Below, piece by piece: positions 20,953-35,257 of a stretch of DNA of 64,000 nucleotides. The notes under the pieces are model-generated. The model was not told where the DNA came from, did not search any database, and saw only the letters and a program-made list of their open reading frames with translations. Positions within the stretch are counted from its first letter, which is position 1; each line of letters opens with the position of its first letter. The DNA is from Posidonia oceanica (lineage: Eukaryota > Streptophyta > Magnoliopsida > Alismatales > Posidoniaceae), in the NCBI GenBank assembly GCA_037176725.1, contig JAZBRS010000020.1, positions 56,138,001 through 56,202,000 on the forward strand, read 5' to 3'. Position numbers and translations under genes: made by a program.

Positions 20953-21864
20953 CTCATTTCATCGTAGTTTAATAGCATTCTGTTGCATATCATGGCATAT
21001 CATCAGCATTTGCATTGCATGACATCATATAGCTTCATTGTGTCCTCTGTAGAGTCAGTCCTAGTATTGCATTCCATCATTGCACGGACATGGCGTGCTT
21101 GGGAATCGAACCCCTGGCTCGTGTATTGCCTAAGGTATCATCCTCGGCACCCGCAAGACTTTCGCAGCTTGCCAGCTTTGGATGATACTCGCAGTAGTAT
21201 GCGGCCTTGGGATCGTCTTCCCGGTTTTGTATGCCCGGCGCTCCGCTGTTTATACCCAGCATTCCACTGCATAACATTGCATAACATTGCACCCTTATTG
21301 CGCTACTACTCCTCTATGGTCCTTACACCAACTTCCGCACTTCACCTTCCCGGGCCCGCGCCCGCCACCGCATGCACATCCACAGCATATTTACTTCTCA
21401 GCACTTTACTTTCCAGCATCTTTACTTTCCAGCACCTTTACATTCAGCCTTTACATTCAGTCCTTACATCCAGCACTTTCTTTACAGCAACTTTACAACC
21501 AACACTTTCCTTACAAGCACTTTACTTCCAGCAATTTCCTTTCAGCACTTTACTTTCAGCACTTTACTTTCTGCTCTTGCATTGCATTTTCCACCCTCCC
21601 GCGTGCATGCACCATCTCGCTTTCCCCTAGAGGAGTACAGCGCCGTAAGCTTTAGCATAAGCATACCATTTGCATTACACACTTAGCATCACCCATCTGC
21701 ACCCTGCATTTTGCATTGCGGCAACGGGCTACGATCTTCGGTGCATCCGCCGAATAAGTAGCTCACGCCCATAGCAAATCGCTGCTCCCGCCGTTCAGAT
21801 GGGGTGTCTTGTCAACCCTGAGCAGCGGCCTCGCTCCGCTTGACCTTGCTCAGGGAGGGGCATC

Positions 21865-24800
21865 TGCTGACACCCCATCTTGGCAGGCTTGGACCACTTG
21901 GAGCCCTCCTAGTGATTGCTGGACTCAAACCTAAACCAAACCAAACCCTAACCCTCTTCTTTACCCCTCAAAACCAAGCAAACTTGACCTAAGCCTTTAC
22001 CCCTTTTCCCAAGCTCAAAACCTAACCAAAATCCATAGGATAACCCACCAACACCCACTTAGCAAACCTACTCAAGAACTTAGAAAATCTCAAACTTAGA
22101 CCATTCCCAAAAACCCTAGGAAACCTAGGCAAAACTCCCCTTTTTCCACACCTTAAAACCCCTCCAAAACCATCTCAGAATCAAACCAAAACTTCAGAAT
22201 CAACACCTCAAATCCTAGACTGCCCACTCACCAATTTTCATCCCATTCTAAGACCTTTAAGACCTCCATTCACTCAAATTATCCTTTTCTCTCTCTGGGA
22301 TTATCATTTTCTCTCTTCTCTCTCTCTCTCTCCTGATTATCATCTCTCTTTTCATCCCCTTCTTACCCTTTCTCTGGTCTGGCTGTGGGCCCCCTCTGTG
22401 CTTCTGTCCTTCCTCTATCTTATCCCTATTTTTACTTTATTTTTAGCATTTTTTCTGAATTTTAGAAATCATTTTCCTCCAACCTATCTCTTTTCCTTTT
22501 ATCTCCCTCTTTTTTCCATTTCTTTCCTCCTTCTTTTTTCTTTTTCTCTCTTTTGCAAAAATCCATAAAAACACCTAAAAATCTGTAAAACCCCAAAACA
22601 TGAAAGAAACAAATCAGAACCCTAAGAAAAACAATGAAAAAACATTAAACAAGCAATTAAAAACCTAAACTTAACTAAATCAAGCTAAAAGGAAAACCAA
22701 GCATGTAAGCCAAAAAATGCAAAACAAATCAAAAGAAAACACTGGAAAATCAAGAAAAAAAAACTAAAATGGAATCAAAACCCACCAAAAGTAAAAACCT
22801 CATCAGAAGAATTAAAAAACAAACCCTAAAAAGAAGAATTAAAAATCAAACACTAAAACAAGTAATTAAAGAAGCAAAAGACTTAACCTAACAAACCAAA
22901 GAAAAAACAAATTAAAAAACTTAGTTAAAAGGAAAAGAAAAACACATTTAAAAGACTTAAAAACACCCCATCAAACCAGAGAAATCTAACTAAAAACTTC
23001 AAGAAAAATCAACAAATAAAAATCAAAGCATAATTTAAAAGACTTAAGAAAGAAAAAACCCTAAGAAGACTAAAACTTAAAAACCTGAAAACAACCCTGG
23101 TTAATACGAAAATAAATCCTAAAAAATCCTAATCAATATCCTAAGTGTCCAACAAGGGAAACACAATTTTTAAAACAATTTAAAAAAGGTTTAACAAACA
23201 TTTAATCAAGTGAAAACTAATTAAAAACAAAACCAAAACCTTAAAACCCTAATCAAGCACAAAACGCATTAATCAACCCAAAATGGTCATTAAAAAATCT
23301 AATTAAAATCCTAATTCACAACACAACCTTTCTAGTTTTTTTATTTATTTTTAGTTTATTTTTCCTAATTTTATTTCCTCACTTTTCTCTCTCTTTCTTC
23401 CTTCTTTCCCATTTTCCTTTCCTTTTCTTCCTTACTGGGCCCGTTGGCCCGTTTCTCCCTTCCTCCTTTATTTCTTTTTCTTTTTCTCGGCCCACAGCAG
23501 TCCGGCCCGCCCTTCTTCTTCTTCCTTCTTCTTCCTCGCGCTCCCACCGGTTTTCTCTCCCGCGAGCTGCTGCAGTCTTCCCTCCGCCATTCAAAATTTG
23601 AAGCCTTCCATCACTTCGGTCTACAGCAGCTCGCCGCTTCTCCTCTATCTCAGCACCGTTCCCAAGAGGCATTGAATGCCGGTCGCCTCGCCATCCCTTC
23701 CGCTGCAGTGCGTCGCCGTTGAATTTAAAATCTCAGCGCGTGCTCCGGCAGCTTTCCTCCTGATATAAGCCTCTAGTCATCCCTTCCTTCGGGCGGCCCT
23801 TTTTGATCATCCAGAGAGTGAGAGAAGCAGAGCCCATCAGTTAGCAATCAGCAACCTGAGAGAAAAACCAGAATTTCAGTAGCTTTCTCTACTTGAATGA
23901 CCTCCTCTTTCTTCCTCTGTATCCTCTAATTCCCAGGGAGAAGAGCCCGAGAGAGAGAGTCTGAGAGTGTGCTTTGGCATCCCGGAGAGAGATCGCAATT
24001 CCAGGGCCTTTCCCCATCAGAACCTTCTCCAATTCCTTCCTCCATCTTCAGCAGATCCTTCTCCTCTTTTGCCAGTAACCCAAACCCCGTCCAAGCCCCA
24101 ATTTCTCTCCCATTTGATCCCCCAAGCTCACCCAGTAACCCTGCATCCTTCCTTCACCACTTCACGGCCATTCCACCCCTGAAACCATCCCAAATCACCC
24201 TCAGATCACTTGAAACTCCAACCGTAAACCCAACACAACCCACTCCAGAATTCCCTTCACTCCAGTCCACTGATTCCTCCCAAACTCCACCTAAAGATTC
24301 ACCAGACCATTACCTTCCCAGAGAGCCTGACATCAGACCCGGTCATCCACCACAGACCGAGAATTCCACAACAAACACCTGTCTTCTCCATTGACCAGAA
24401 AATCAACCGAGCTCCGAACCTTCTCCACACTCTCCGGAAATCCCATCCAGCAATCCAGAATCGCTCACCGGACCTCCAGCAACCTCCCGGAGGGTCCCAT
24501 CCAACCAGACGAGCAGTGGACACTCCCCCCGGCCTCCGGCTGCCACCCTGAACCCACGATCTGCCGAATTTCCCTCTGGTCTTCAAAGCTCGTGTCTGAT
24601 CATCTAGGAAGCTCCGGAGGACCGTTCTGAGGTGACTCCAGCCCTCGCGAGCAGCCGGCGACGCCTGCAGCGACCGGACGACCCCCACCGGCCACCTCCG
24701 GAACTGCTGAGGTCGGGAGGACACCTCAGACGCGGAATCAGGTAAAATCTTCTTCCCTTAGTCTTCTTTTCTTCCCGCGATGCTTCTCCACCCTTTAAGA

Positions 24801-27800
24801 TAGCGTTTCCAGTCCTCCTGCTCCGTCGCCGTTCGCCGCTCCGGTCGTCTTCTCCGGCGCAGACCTCCGGCCTTCGCGTCGCTCCGGCCAGCGAAGTGGA
24901 TCTTCGGAGATCGTCTGAGCTCCGTGTGAACCTCAGGAGCATTCTCCGGCCCTCAGAACGCAGCACCGCTGTGTCGAACGGCCGGACGAGACTTCTGAAG
25001 TACTGCAGAGCTCCGGCGATCGTTCCAGCACGTTCCAGGCCACGTCGTCCTTCGCTGATCGCCGCCTTGCCATCGCCAGCTCCGGCAGCACCTCCTCCGC
25101 CGTCCAGCGCCTCCTCAGCAGCCCTATGCCGGCGGTCGCGGGCACTGGCAGCCTGCTGCTACAGTGCCCACGGCCGTCAGCCGTTTACTGTTTAGTTATT
25201 TTTCTGTTATTATAGTTTGCTAGTAAATATTGCATGTTTAGCTTAAGTTTTCTTATTTTTGCATTCTGGTCCTTATGTCATTTAATTTGCTTAGTTTTTA
25301 ATTCGAAACCATGCTAAATTGCACTAAGTGTTTCTGTTTTTCTGTATTTTCAAATCAGTCCCTTTACTATGCATTCCAGTTATAATTTTTTATGTTTTAG
25401 CCCCTCTGTTTTTAATTTTTGCATCCAGGTCCTGCAGTAGTTTATTTAATTTAAATGCATGAACTTTGTCTTATGATATTGCATTCTGAACCCCTGTTTT
25501 TTCTCTTTTTTGCATTTTCATCCTCTGCACTGTAGTAACTTAGGTTTCATTTTTAATTTTTGCATGCTGCATTGCATATTTGTCCCTCGGTTTTTTCATT
25601 TTTGCATGTAGGTCCTGTTAAATGCACAGTAATCATTTTGCATGCATTTTTGCTTATTGCATTGCATTTTCAACCCTGTTTTTTTAAAAATTGCACATCA
25701 GTCCTGTCTTTTGATTTCAGAGCATGTTTTACATATAAAATTGCATATTTGACCCCTGCATGATTCAAAAATCATACATAGGTCCTTGCATCCTTTAAAA
25801 ACCATGTAAAAAGACTGTTTTGCCCCTAAAGTTGCATCTTAGCTCCTATGCTTACAAAATTGCATGTAGACCCTCCACTTGCATTCCCGGACTCCCTAGA
25901 ACCCAGTTTTCTGGAAAATTTGCACTTTAGACCCCAGAATTTTTCCAAATTACACTCTGATTTCCATTTGTTTTCAAAACTTCTTCCAATGCATATCCTC
26001 TTTTCAAAATAATTTTCTGAGCCCAGTCTTTTGCAAAATAAAGCCCTGCCCTCTCTTGTTTTCAAAACCCTCCTCTGTGGACCCCATCCTTTGTGAAAAC
26101 TTGCATTTAGCCCCTTTTCTTTTTCGAAAATGCTTTTGAACTCCTGTCTTTTCCAAGTTTTTCCCCTTGTCTCTTCTTGCTTTTGCATGCATTCTGCATC
26201 CATTTAGTCTTGCATTTTTAGCATCCTTTTGCACACACTAAGCACCTTTAGCTCCCCTTCACTTGGGAGGACCTTGTGCACACCCCTAGGACCTCCTGAA
26301 CACCTAGATCTGTTCTTCTCCCCTGTTCTGGCCTTTCTGCCTTGAAGCGGCAATATCTTCCAATCCGGCCGTTGGATCTCCTCGAGCAAGCTGCCCAGGC
26401 GACCGCAGCGAAGCGCTCTTCAGCATGGACTAGACAAATCTCAGATCAGGCTCCCAGATTTCCAGCTATGTCCTCCTGAGCCCTTGCATTGCATTCATTT
26501 GCATGCCATTTGCATTCTTTGCCTTGTTTTCGCTTTCTGTCTCTTTGAGCATGTAGAATAGGACCTCCCCTTTCTGCTTGGCAACTTAGATCCCCGTTTC
26601 GCGTTTCCCCATGTGTTTTGTGTTGAGTTTTCCCTGGATTTACCACTTAACGTGACTTTCTTCCCCCCTTTTCCACGATCCGATCGCATCGCGAGCTTTG
26701 GGCAGCGTGCGAGACAGATCGTGGAACGGTTTAGTGGGAAACGGTCACAAAGGAGTGGTAATCCCTCCGTTTGCTCACTCTCCCTATTGTAGGTCTTCAC
26801 ACCTACTCTGTGTGGCCCCGAACAGCGCCTGTTCTCACACATGTATTGTTCTACTTCTCCTTTTACTGCTTCTAATCTTTTCCTTGCGTTTGCATTCGCA
26901 CGGCTTTTCCGAGGTTTTATCTCGCTGCTTTTGGCACCGTTTTGCGTGCCCGCTCTCGTTTTGGCACCGTTTTGCGTGCCTGCTTTGTCTTTCGCACCGT
27001 TTTGCGCGCTCGCCTTGTTTTTGTCATAGTTTTGCGTGCCCGACATCGTCTTTTGCACCGATTTGCGTGCCGCCTTGCTTTCTCGCTCGTTTTGCATGTC
27101 GATCTTGTCTTTTTTGCACCGTTTTGCGCGTTTTCTTGTTTTTCGCCTCGTTTTGCGTGTTTTACGCCGTTTTCTCTCGCATGTCGATTGCATTGCATGT
27201 TTTTGCCGTTGTTTTGCTTTTTCGCTTGCATTTGCATATAGGGCTGTGATGCTTACTGCCTGGAGTTCTCACGAGCCAGGTTTCGCCCGGTTCGGAACAC
27301 AAACAGCGTAGCTGAGCACTTAGACAGCACGTTTGCTTCCTTGCTCTACATCCTCCCACTTAGAGCACACCTTGAGCATTCATTTAGGCATTCATAGGCA
27401 CATAGGCATTCAATCCTGGATTTCTCCACGTATGCGAGCGTAAGCCTAGAAAGACCGATTCTCGGGCGTGTCGGGGGTGCCTAACACCTTCCCCGCACGT
27501 AACAGGAGTCCTTGCCCTGTCTTTTGGCCCGCAATGACCATATTGCCCTTATCCTAGGCTAGAGTCATCTCATTTGCATGTATTTGCATTTGTTTTCCCT
27601 TGCATTGCTTTGCTTTGCATTTCTTGCTTGGTTTTGCGTGTTAATTCACGCATTTCCCCCGGTTTTCCTTGTCTCCAGTTAATGGACATGGTGGCGACTC
27701 TGATTTGTCTTATCTTCCCTTTTCTCCTCGATTTTAAGTGTTTTCGAGTTGAGCTTCTTCCTCGGATCAATCGCTGCTAATAGCGAGCCTAATTCCGATC

Positions 27801-27812
27801 GGGATTGCTACA
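21865..27812 (+). mobile_element. LTR3, shared by units 2 and 3
   Basis: 5,948 bp and almost the same as LTR2 except for 26456-26911, where it matches LTR4. TATA box 23764-23769, candidate donor after 24741, ~30-bp repeats 26933-27176. It ends TTGCTACA at 27812. Confidence 0.92.
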
Positions 27813-27813
27813 G

Positions 27814-27831
27814 TGGCGACTTCGCTGGGGA
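27814..27831 (+). promoter_or_regulatory. Primer-binding site, unit 3
   Basis: TGGCGACTTCGCTGGGGA, identical to unit 2 and with one mismatch to unit 1. Confidence 0.8.
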
Positions 27832-29102
27832 TGCCTGACTCCGGCTTTCGCCTTCGCTTTCGCTCGCTTGGGATTTGCTTTCTTTGTCTGCCTTGTGTGC
27901 CTTCTTTGCCTGTTTTGCTCGCTTTTCTGGGCAAACTCCTAGAAAGTCGCTTCGTGGCTACTTTGCTTTGGTTTTGCACCTCTTTTGCCTCGGTTTGCGC
28001 TCTTTTTGCTTAGCTTTACTTCTGTGCTTGTTTATTTACTTGTTTCCCTGCTTCTGCTTTTACTTCCTTTACCGCTAACTTGCCTTTACTTGCTTTGCCT
28101 TACTCGCCTATTACTGCTTTAATTATCGTGCATTGCATGTCTACCTACTTGTTTGGCAACGATACATGCCTTTTGAATGTTGGATGGCTTCTTTTACACC
28201 TTTGCTATGTCACTACGCACGCACATGTCTTCCATACATGCCTTTTGACTTGATGAATGTTTTTTTTCTTCACCCTTATGTCCACAAACACTTGCACATG
28301 CCATGCACTTGCCTTTTGCTGTGTTGTATGCTGTTTGCCTGCCATGTCTGACTGATTTTCTTCCCTTTTGCTCATGCCATGCCTAGAACAGTAGAAACAT
28401 GTTTGCTTTCCCTTTTGCTTAATCTAAAAGCTACAATAAAGCTAAACAATAACTTCTAAGCACAACTAGAGCCGATAACTTGCAATTTTCCCCCTTTCTG
28501 GTTAATAAAACGCAAGTAAAAGACTCTAAAGCATCTTGCATGATTGATTCATCTTAGAAAGCATGCATTCTCTCTTCTGAGTCCACCCACAGTCCGCGAA
28601 GGACAGTCTCGGCCTCTTGTTCCATTGCTTTGAGCGTGGCACGAGTCAGTCGATCTGTCCCCCCTTGTCCGGGGGTCGTGTCGGTGTTAGTAGAGGGTAC
28701 CACCCACGCTTTGGCGGGGTAGAGGCCACCAACGCACCACCCTGTTATTACCTGAGCTTTGGGCCAGGAGTTAGACAAGGGACCTGTTTTTTCTGACCTG
28801 GAGTCTGTCTAAACCCACTACCCTTGAGTGTGTCCTAGTAGGTCATCTACTCAGGACATGCATGGTGAGAGAGCGCATCTTAGGACATTCACTTGCATGT
28901 ATGCCATTCATGCCACCCTTAATAACTCTTTATTGCATACAACCTCTAACATCTTTACTCTTTTGCAGGTACGTGCGGGATCCGCTGCCCGGACTCTGAG
29001 CGTCCTTCCTCTGAGCTACTCGTCGCTTTCGGCAGTAGCTTTCCTTAGACTTTATTTCTTTCTCTCTCGTCGCAGCTTCCGCTCGCTTAGACTCAGTCAG
29101 CA
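27832..29102 (+). other. 5' leader of unit 3
   Basis: Identical, as far as I compared, to the unit 2 leader. Candidate acceptor AG at 28967-28968. Confidence 0.6.
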
Positions 29103-31246
29103 ATGGCCCAGTCTGTCGGTGGGCTCCACTTTACCGTTGATTCGGAGGGGTTTACCACTTGGGTTCCTTTGGATTTCACTTCTATTCGCTCTGTGCCCTC
29201 TGTGACACCAGTATTCCATCCTCAGGCGTCTAGAGTACACCCTTCTGCTGCGGGTCTTTGGCAAACTTGTGCCACTCTGGATCCGGTCGTCGAATCTGTC
29301 TCGATAACCGCCCTTTGCGTTCCAGAGGCGCCTCTGACCCCTTCGTCCAGGGGATATGTCGCTCCCGACAGCCCTTCTACTGCGACGACCTTTGCTTTTG
29401 GTTCTCAATCTCTTGAGTCCGCCTCCCGGCCTGTTCTGCAATTCAGTGTTCCCACTCACGGGTCCCCTGAAGCGCGGTATCGGCACCTGATGGACCTTGC
29501 CCACACACTGCAGGGTATAGCTCTATCAATTCGACCCTCTTGCATTCCTATTGCCCCTGAGGTTCCTCTGTGGCCTGCTGTTGCACACACTGCACCCCCG
29601 CCCAGACCATCGCCCCAGCTACACACTGCTCCGGTGATGAGGGCGCGGCATCTGTCTCCTGCTTCTGCACAACACCATGCACTGCACACAACTCCCTTTT
29701 CTGGTGATCAGTCCTTCAGACTGGTTGGAGCACAGTATCCCACTGGTTCACTGCCCGGCATCGCGCCTGTGCAGCAACGGTTGCTCCAACATCTGCATCA
29801 CGCACTACACAGCATATTGCCCATCCATCTCCCTTGCATCAGGTTCAGAACCCAGCATACGTTCCTGCCTACACTGCATGCACGCACGGATACGCCGGCC
29901 ATCCCGTTGCTCCACCAGGCGACGTTATGGTAGATCCGGAGGAGCACTTAGGTGCGACCCACTCGGCGTATGTGGTCCCTGCCCCTATTGCCTCATTTCC
30001 TATGGCAGCCAATCCAGACCCCATCAATGACAGGATGGACGTTCTGGAGAAAGCATTACGTCTAGTGCATGGCAAGGACCACCAGTCTTACCAGTTTCGC
30101 GACCTTTGTCTCTTTCCTGAGGCCGCACTCCCTTCGAAGTTCAGCATCCCGGTCTTCGATAAATACAATGGTAAAGGCTGCCCTATTTCGCATCTGAAGG
30201 CATACTGCGGGGACCTTGCTCAGCTTCAGGCTGATGAAAGGCTCCTTATCCGCCTGTTTCAAAAAAGTTTAACCGGCCCCGCGCTCAAGTGGTTCACTTC
30301 CCTTGACATGGCAGCGGTTCGAACTTGGACGGATCTTTCTCAGGCCTTCCTTGAGCAGTATGCTTTCAACCTCGACCTGATCCCCAAGAGGGAGGATCTC
30401 GTCACCTTCCGGCAGAGACCCCAAGAGCCATTCGGGGAGTATGTCGGTCGCTGGCGTTCCTTAGCTGCCCAAGTCAAAGATAAACCCTCCGAGGAGGATT
30501 CTATCGAGATGATTGTTAAAGGGGCGCTGCCAGTGATTGGGACTCTGCTTTGCATTCAGCACATCACTAGTCATGCATCGCTGATTAGGTCTGGTGTTCG
30601 CGTGGAAAGCTCGCTGCGAAGTGGGCATTTCCCCGCACTTTCTGCATTGGCTAGGCAGGCCAACACCTCCAGCATTCGCCGCAACAACAACAACAACAGC
30701 TCCACTCTGGACCGCTCCGAACAGCTCTCCGAATTATGTGTCGATCTTCCTGAGGAGCCTGCCTATGCAGAGAGTCAACTAGACCCTTTTCCGCTAGAGC
30801 ACGCACCTAATTTTGCACCCACTGAGCACACTGCCACCGTCGAGCCCGTGCATCACGTCGCACCCACTCGGCAAGGGCTCCACCTAGGGCAAAGACGACC
30901 TCGTCGGGCTGAGTGTGATTACACACCTCTCCCCGGACCACTGAGTGTCATCTTCCCTCAAGTTGGGTCGCTCTTGAGACTCCCGGCTGTCCGTTCGTCA
31001 CCAAACCCCCCTCCGTGGTGGCATGATACGGATCAGTTCTGCAGTTTCCATCGGGCCACCGAGCACTCGACAGACAACTTCCTCGCTCTCCGGGATGCCG
31101 TTCAATGCCTGATCGACCGCAGGATCATCAGCGTTGGCGAGCAGGAGCCTGCACATACACATACACCTGCACTTGCACATGCACGCCCTAGTATAGCCAA
31201 TCCTTCCTCCGCCGGAACCTCAGGGGGTTACCCCAATCTTTTCTGA
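29103..31246 (+). pseudogene. gag: gag, unit 3 (same 1-bp deletion as unit 2)
   Basis: Carries the unit 2 frameshift (after about 29791) and the same zinc-knuckle losses. The C-terminal open frame (29834-31246) encodes the same 470 residues as in unit 2. Only two base differences were seen in the upstream part (near 29313 and 29577). After about 31220 it starts to differ from unit 2 at many sites, which marks the crossover boundary. No copy in the array can make a full Gag without recoding. Confidence 0.88.
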
Positions 31247-31549
31247 ATCCCGCTCCGCTCCGATGGATCCTTCTGGTCCCATCGGCGCGATCCCCTTCTT
31301 CCATCCTCCCTATCTCGTCCGAGGGACGTTCGGAGATGCAACGGCAGTGTCGACAGCACGACCAGGCGCAGCGCCATCCAGGTAAGTCCTTCTAACCTCT
31401 CTTTTGTTTTCTGCATTGTCTTTTCTTTTCGTTTTGTTTTGTTTTTGCGGTTTTTCGCTTTGCCTGAAAATCATAAAAAGTATAAAATTAACAAAACTCA
31501 TTAAAAAGCATGCATCTCTTCTACTTCTTGCATTCATCTCATATCACTC

Positions 31550-32099
31550 GGGCTGGCACCCCTAACTGCTCGGCGATAGGTCCGCTAACCTATCATTCGG
31601 GCTGGCAACCCTAACTGCTCGGCGATAGGTCTGTTAACCTATCATCCTCGGGCTGGCAACCCTAACTGCTCGGCGATAGGTCTGTTAACCTATCATCCTC
31701 GGGCTGGCAACCCTAACTGCTCGACGATAGGTCCGTTAACCTGTCATCCCTGGGCTGGCAACCCTAACTGCTCGGCGATAGGTCCGTTAACCTGTCATCC
31801 TCGGGCTGGCAACCCTAACTGCTCGGCGATAGGTCCGTTAACCTATCATTCGGGCTGGCACCCCTAACTGCTCGGCGATAGGTCCGTTAACCTATCATTC
31901 GGGCTGGCAACCCTAACTGCTCGGCGATAGGTCTGTTAACCTATCATCCTCGGGCTGGCAACCCTAACTGCTCGACGATAGGTCCGTTAACCTGTCATCC
32001 TCGGGCTGGCACCCCTAACTGCTCGGTGATAGGTCCGTTAACCTATCATCTGGGCTGATATCCCTAACTATTCGGCGATAGGTCCGTCAACCTATCACC
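31550..32099 (+). repeat. ~50-bp hairpin tandem repeat, array 1 of unit 3
   Basis: Eleven units with the same total length as the other copies, but single-base differences occur between corresponding units (for example GCGACGATAGG and GGTGATAGG variants), so this array has drifted or been partly homogenised independently. Confidence 0.9.
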
Positions 32100-33571
32100 T
32101 TCCTCTGCACATAGCTATCATCTCATGCATTCATCCCATCCTGTACATATCTGTCATCATGCATATCACCTTCTGCATACATGTCATTTCATGCATCCTG
32201 TAAAGCAAAAACGCCAAAAAAATCAAGAAAACCAAAAAAAAAAACGCAAAAATATTTTCTCGCATTGCTGTTGGTTTTCCCTTTTATGTTTTCTTAAACC
32301 TGAAAAACCATAAAAAATACAAAACCAATGCAAAAACCTAAAAACATGCTTGTCCCTTCCCTTCTAAAAAATACCAAACCCATAAACATTTGTATAATCA
32401 GAAACCTGGCTATGGACAAGCAAGCAGCGCTTAGAGGATGTCAAGCAGCGACAGGCTCAGGCAGGTCTCACCCGAGCTGCGCCATCTCTTGCATGTGGCC
32501 ACAAAGTGAGACTGAGAGCAGAATAGAGCATCCCGCTGAGTTTCAGAACACTACAAGCAGGATCCACCTTATCAAGAGAGTCCACCGAACATGGAGAGGA
32601 CCGAAGCAGAGCGGAGCATAGCCAGAGGCTGCAAGCACACATTGCAGAGGCTGAGGGTGTACGCGGATCAGCCGAACTCTTAATGCCTCATCAGGGACTG
32701 CTACCCCAAGAGGGCGAAGTCATGCATATCCAAAAGAATAGAGATCATGTGAGCAAAAGAATATGATAACTTGATATGCATGCTGAGCACAAAAGAAAAA
32801 TGAAGAAAGAAGTTGAAGAAAGAAGGCGCTCATGAGAGGAGTGATTCGGACGAGCGTCAAAGCCATCTCAGTTATCAACATCAAGCGCCACACTGGCAAC
32901 TGCACAAGTCATCATATATGGAGGACCTGGCCCCACCCTCCGAGCGCAGCAGCACGCTCCAACCCCTGTGCAGACAACACTTATTTCCAAGAAGGCTAGA
33001 TGTAGATCCAATCACTCATGAGGGGAAAAGAAACATCATCCTGTGAGCGTCAAAAGCGGTAGTCGGTCCCCGAGGAATTAAGACGGAGGCTGTGAAGCTG
33101 CATCCAACGCTTCTGCTACCTACCTGCAGCCGAAGGCTATTCTCTGCGAAGCCAAAGCCTCATCCCGAGCCAAGAGTGAGAAAGAGAGCCACCGACCACA
33201 ACTCGGCATGGCGTTGCTCGAGGATCGAGTCTCCTAAGTCAGGAAGTGCAGAAGCACCCTTTTAGCGCAGTTGCTTTTGAGTCCAAAGCCGCCAAAAAAT
33301 GCATGCTGTAATATACTATCACCTTCTTTCCTCTCTGTTTTCGAAAATCGGAGTCAAGGATGAGCACTTTTGCCTGACCTTGCTCAGAGGCTCTGCGTTT
33401 TTCAAAAGTTTTGCCACCCACCACGTTGGGTAGGTCCTTGATGACCGGCATGTCCCTCGTTAGTCACCTCGTGATGCTACGAAGCATGCCCGCGCTGAGA
33501 CCATTGCACACCCACCATGGGGGGTTTCCCGTTTTCTATGTATCCATTTGCATCCCTCATTCTTTGCATCT

Positions 33572-33856
33572 GGGCTGGCAACCCTAACTGCTCGGTGATC
33601 GGTCCGTTAACCTATCATCCTCGGGCTGGCACCCCTAACTGCTCGGCGATGGGTTCGTCAACCTATCATCCATCCACTCGCTCATCCACCTTCGCATTCT
33701 GGTGCCAAGGGCGCTTCGGCCGTCCCCTGGTATCATCCTGATACCAGGGGCATCTTTTGGCTGCCCTGTGGTATCGTCCCCAGCTGGTCATCCCCAGCTG
33801 AGTCCCCGGGCTGGCACCCCTAACTGCCCGGCGATAGGTTCGTCAACCTATCATCC
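33572..33856 (+). repeat. Dispersed hairpin repeat units, unit 3
   Basis: Equivalent to 6789-7073. One unit reads GATCGGT/ACCTATC, a stem-breaking change. Confidence 0.8.
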
Positions 33857-34055
33857 ATTCATCTATCCATCATCGCATTTCGGTACCAGGAGTGCTTCAG
33901 CTGTCCCCTGGTATCATCCTGATACCAGGGGCATCTTGTTTGCTGCCCCTCGGTATCCCATTTCCATCCTCGTTCGGGCTGACATCCCCAACTGTCACGG
34001 GAGCATCTCTGGGCCTCTGCCTGGCTCGGTATCCTGCCCCCTTTCCACCCTCAGC

Positions 34056-34345
34056 GGGCTGATAGCCCTAACTATCCGGTGATGAGTCCGTTAACTCCTC
34101 ATTCGGGCTGATAGCCCTAACTATCCGGCGATGAGTTCGTTAACTCCTCAGCGGGCTGATAGCCCTAACTATCCGGTGATGAGTCCGTCAACTCTTCAGC
34201 GGGCCGATATCCCCTAACTATCCGGCGATGAGTCCGTTAACTCCTCGTTCGGGTTGATAGCCCTAACTATCCGGTGATGAGTCCGTCAACTCTTCAGCGG
34301 GCTGATGGCCCTAACCATCCGGCGATAAGTCCGTTAACTTATCAC
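34056..34345 (+). repeat. ~48-bp tandem repeat, array 3 of unit 3
   Basis: Six units equivalent to 7273-7562. Confidence 0.9.
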
Positions 34346-35257
34346 CTCATTTCATCGTAGTTTAATAGCATTCTGTTGCATATCATGGCATATCATCAGC
34401 ATTTGCATTGCATGACATCATATAGCTTCATTGTGTCCTCTGTAGAGTCAGTCCTAGTATTGCATTCCATCATTGCACGGACATGGCGTGCTTGGGAATC
34501 GAACCCCTGGCTCGTGTATTGCCTAAGGTATCATCCTCGGCACCCGCAAGACTTTCGCAGCTTGCCAGCTTTGGATGATACTCGCAGTAGTATGCGGCCT
34601 TGGGATCGTCTTCCCGGTTTTGTATGCCCGGCGCTCCGCTGTTTATACCCAGCATTCCACTGCATAACATTGCATAACATTGCACCCTTATTGCGCTACT
34701 ACTCCTCTATGGTCCTTACACCAACTTCCGCACTTCACCTTCCCGGGCCCGCGCCCGCCACCGCATGCACATCCACAGCATATTTACTTCTCAGCACTTT
34801 ACTTTCCAGCATCTTTACTTTCCAGCACCTTTACATTCAGCCTTTACATTCAGTCCTTACATCCAGCACTTTCTTTACAGCAACTTTACAACCAACACTT
34901 TCCTTACAAGCACTTTACTTCCAGCAATTTCCTTTCAGCACTTTACTTTCAGCACTTTACTTTCTGCTCTTGCATTGCATTTTCCACCCTCCCGCGTGCA
35001 TGCACCATCTCGCTTTCCCCTAGAGGAGTACAGCGCCGTAAGCTTTAGCATAAGCATACCATTTGCATTACACACTTAGCATCACCCATCTGCACCCTGC
35101 ATTTTGCATTGCGGCAACGGGCTACGATCTTCGGTGCATCCGCCGAATAAGTAGCTCACGCCCATAGCAAATCGCTGCTCCCGCCGTTCAGATGGGGTGT
35201 CTTGTCAACCCTGAGCAGCGGCCTCGCTCCGCTTGACCTTGCTCAGGGAGGGGCATC

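Larger units (their letters stand above)
17856..21864 (+). other. 3' region of unit 2
   Basis: Practically identical to 4466-8474: splice donor after 17990, coding relic 19005-19373, hairpin arrays, nested inverted repeat 21797-21880 and polypurine tract 21849-21864. Confidence 0.8.
31247..35257 (+). other. 3' region of unit 3
   Basis: Equivalent to 4466-8474 with scattered differences of about 1 percent: splice donor after 31381, coding relic about 32398-32766, nested inverted repeat 35190-35273, polypurine tract 35242-35257. Confidence 0.8.
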
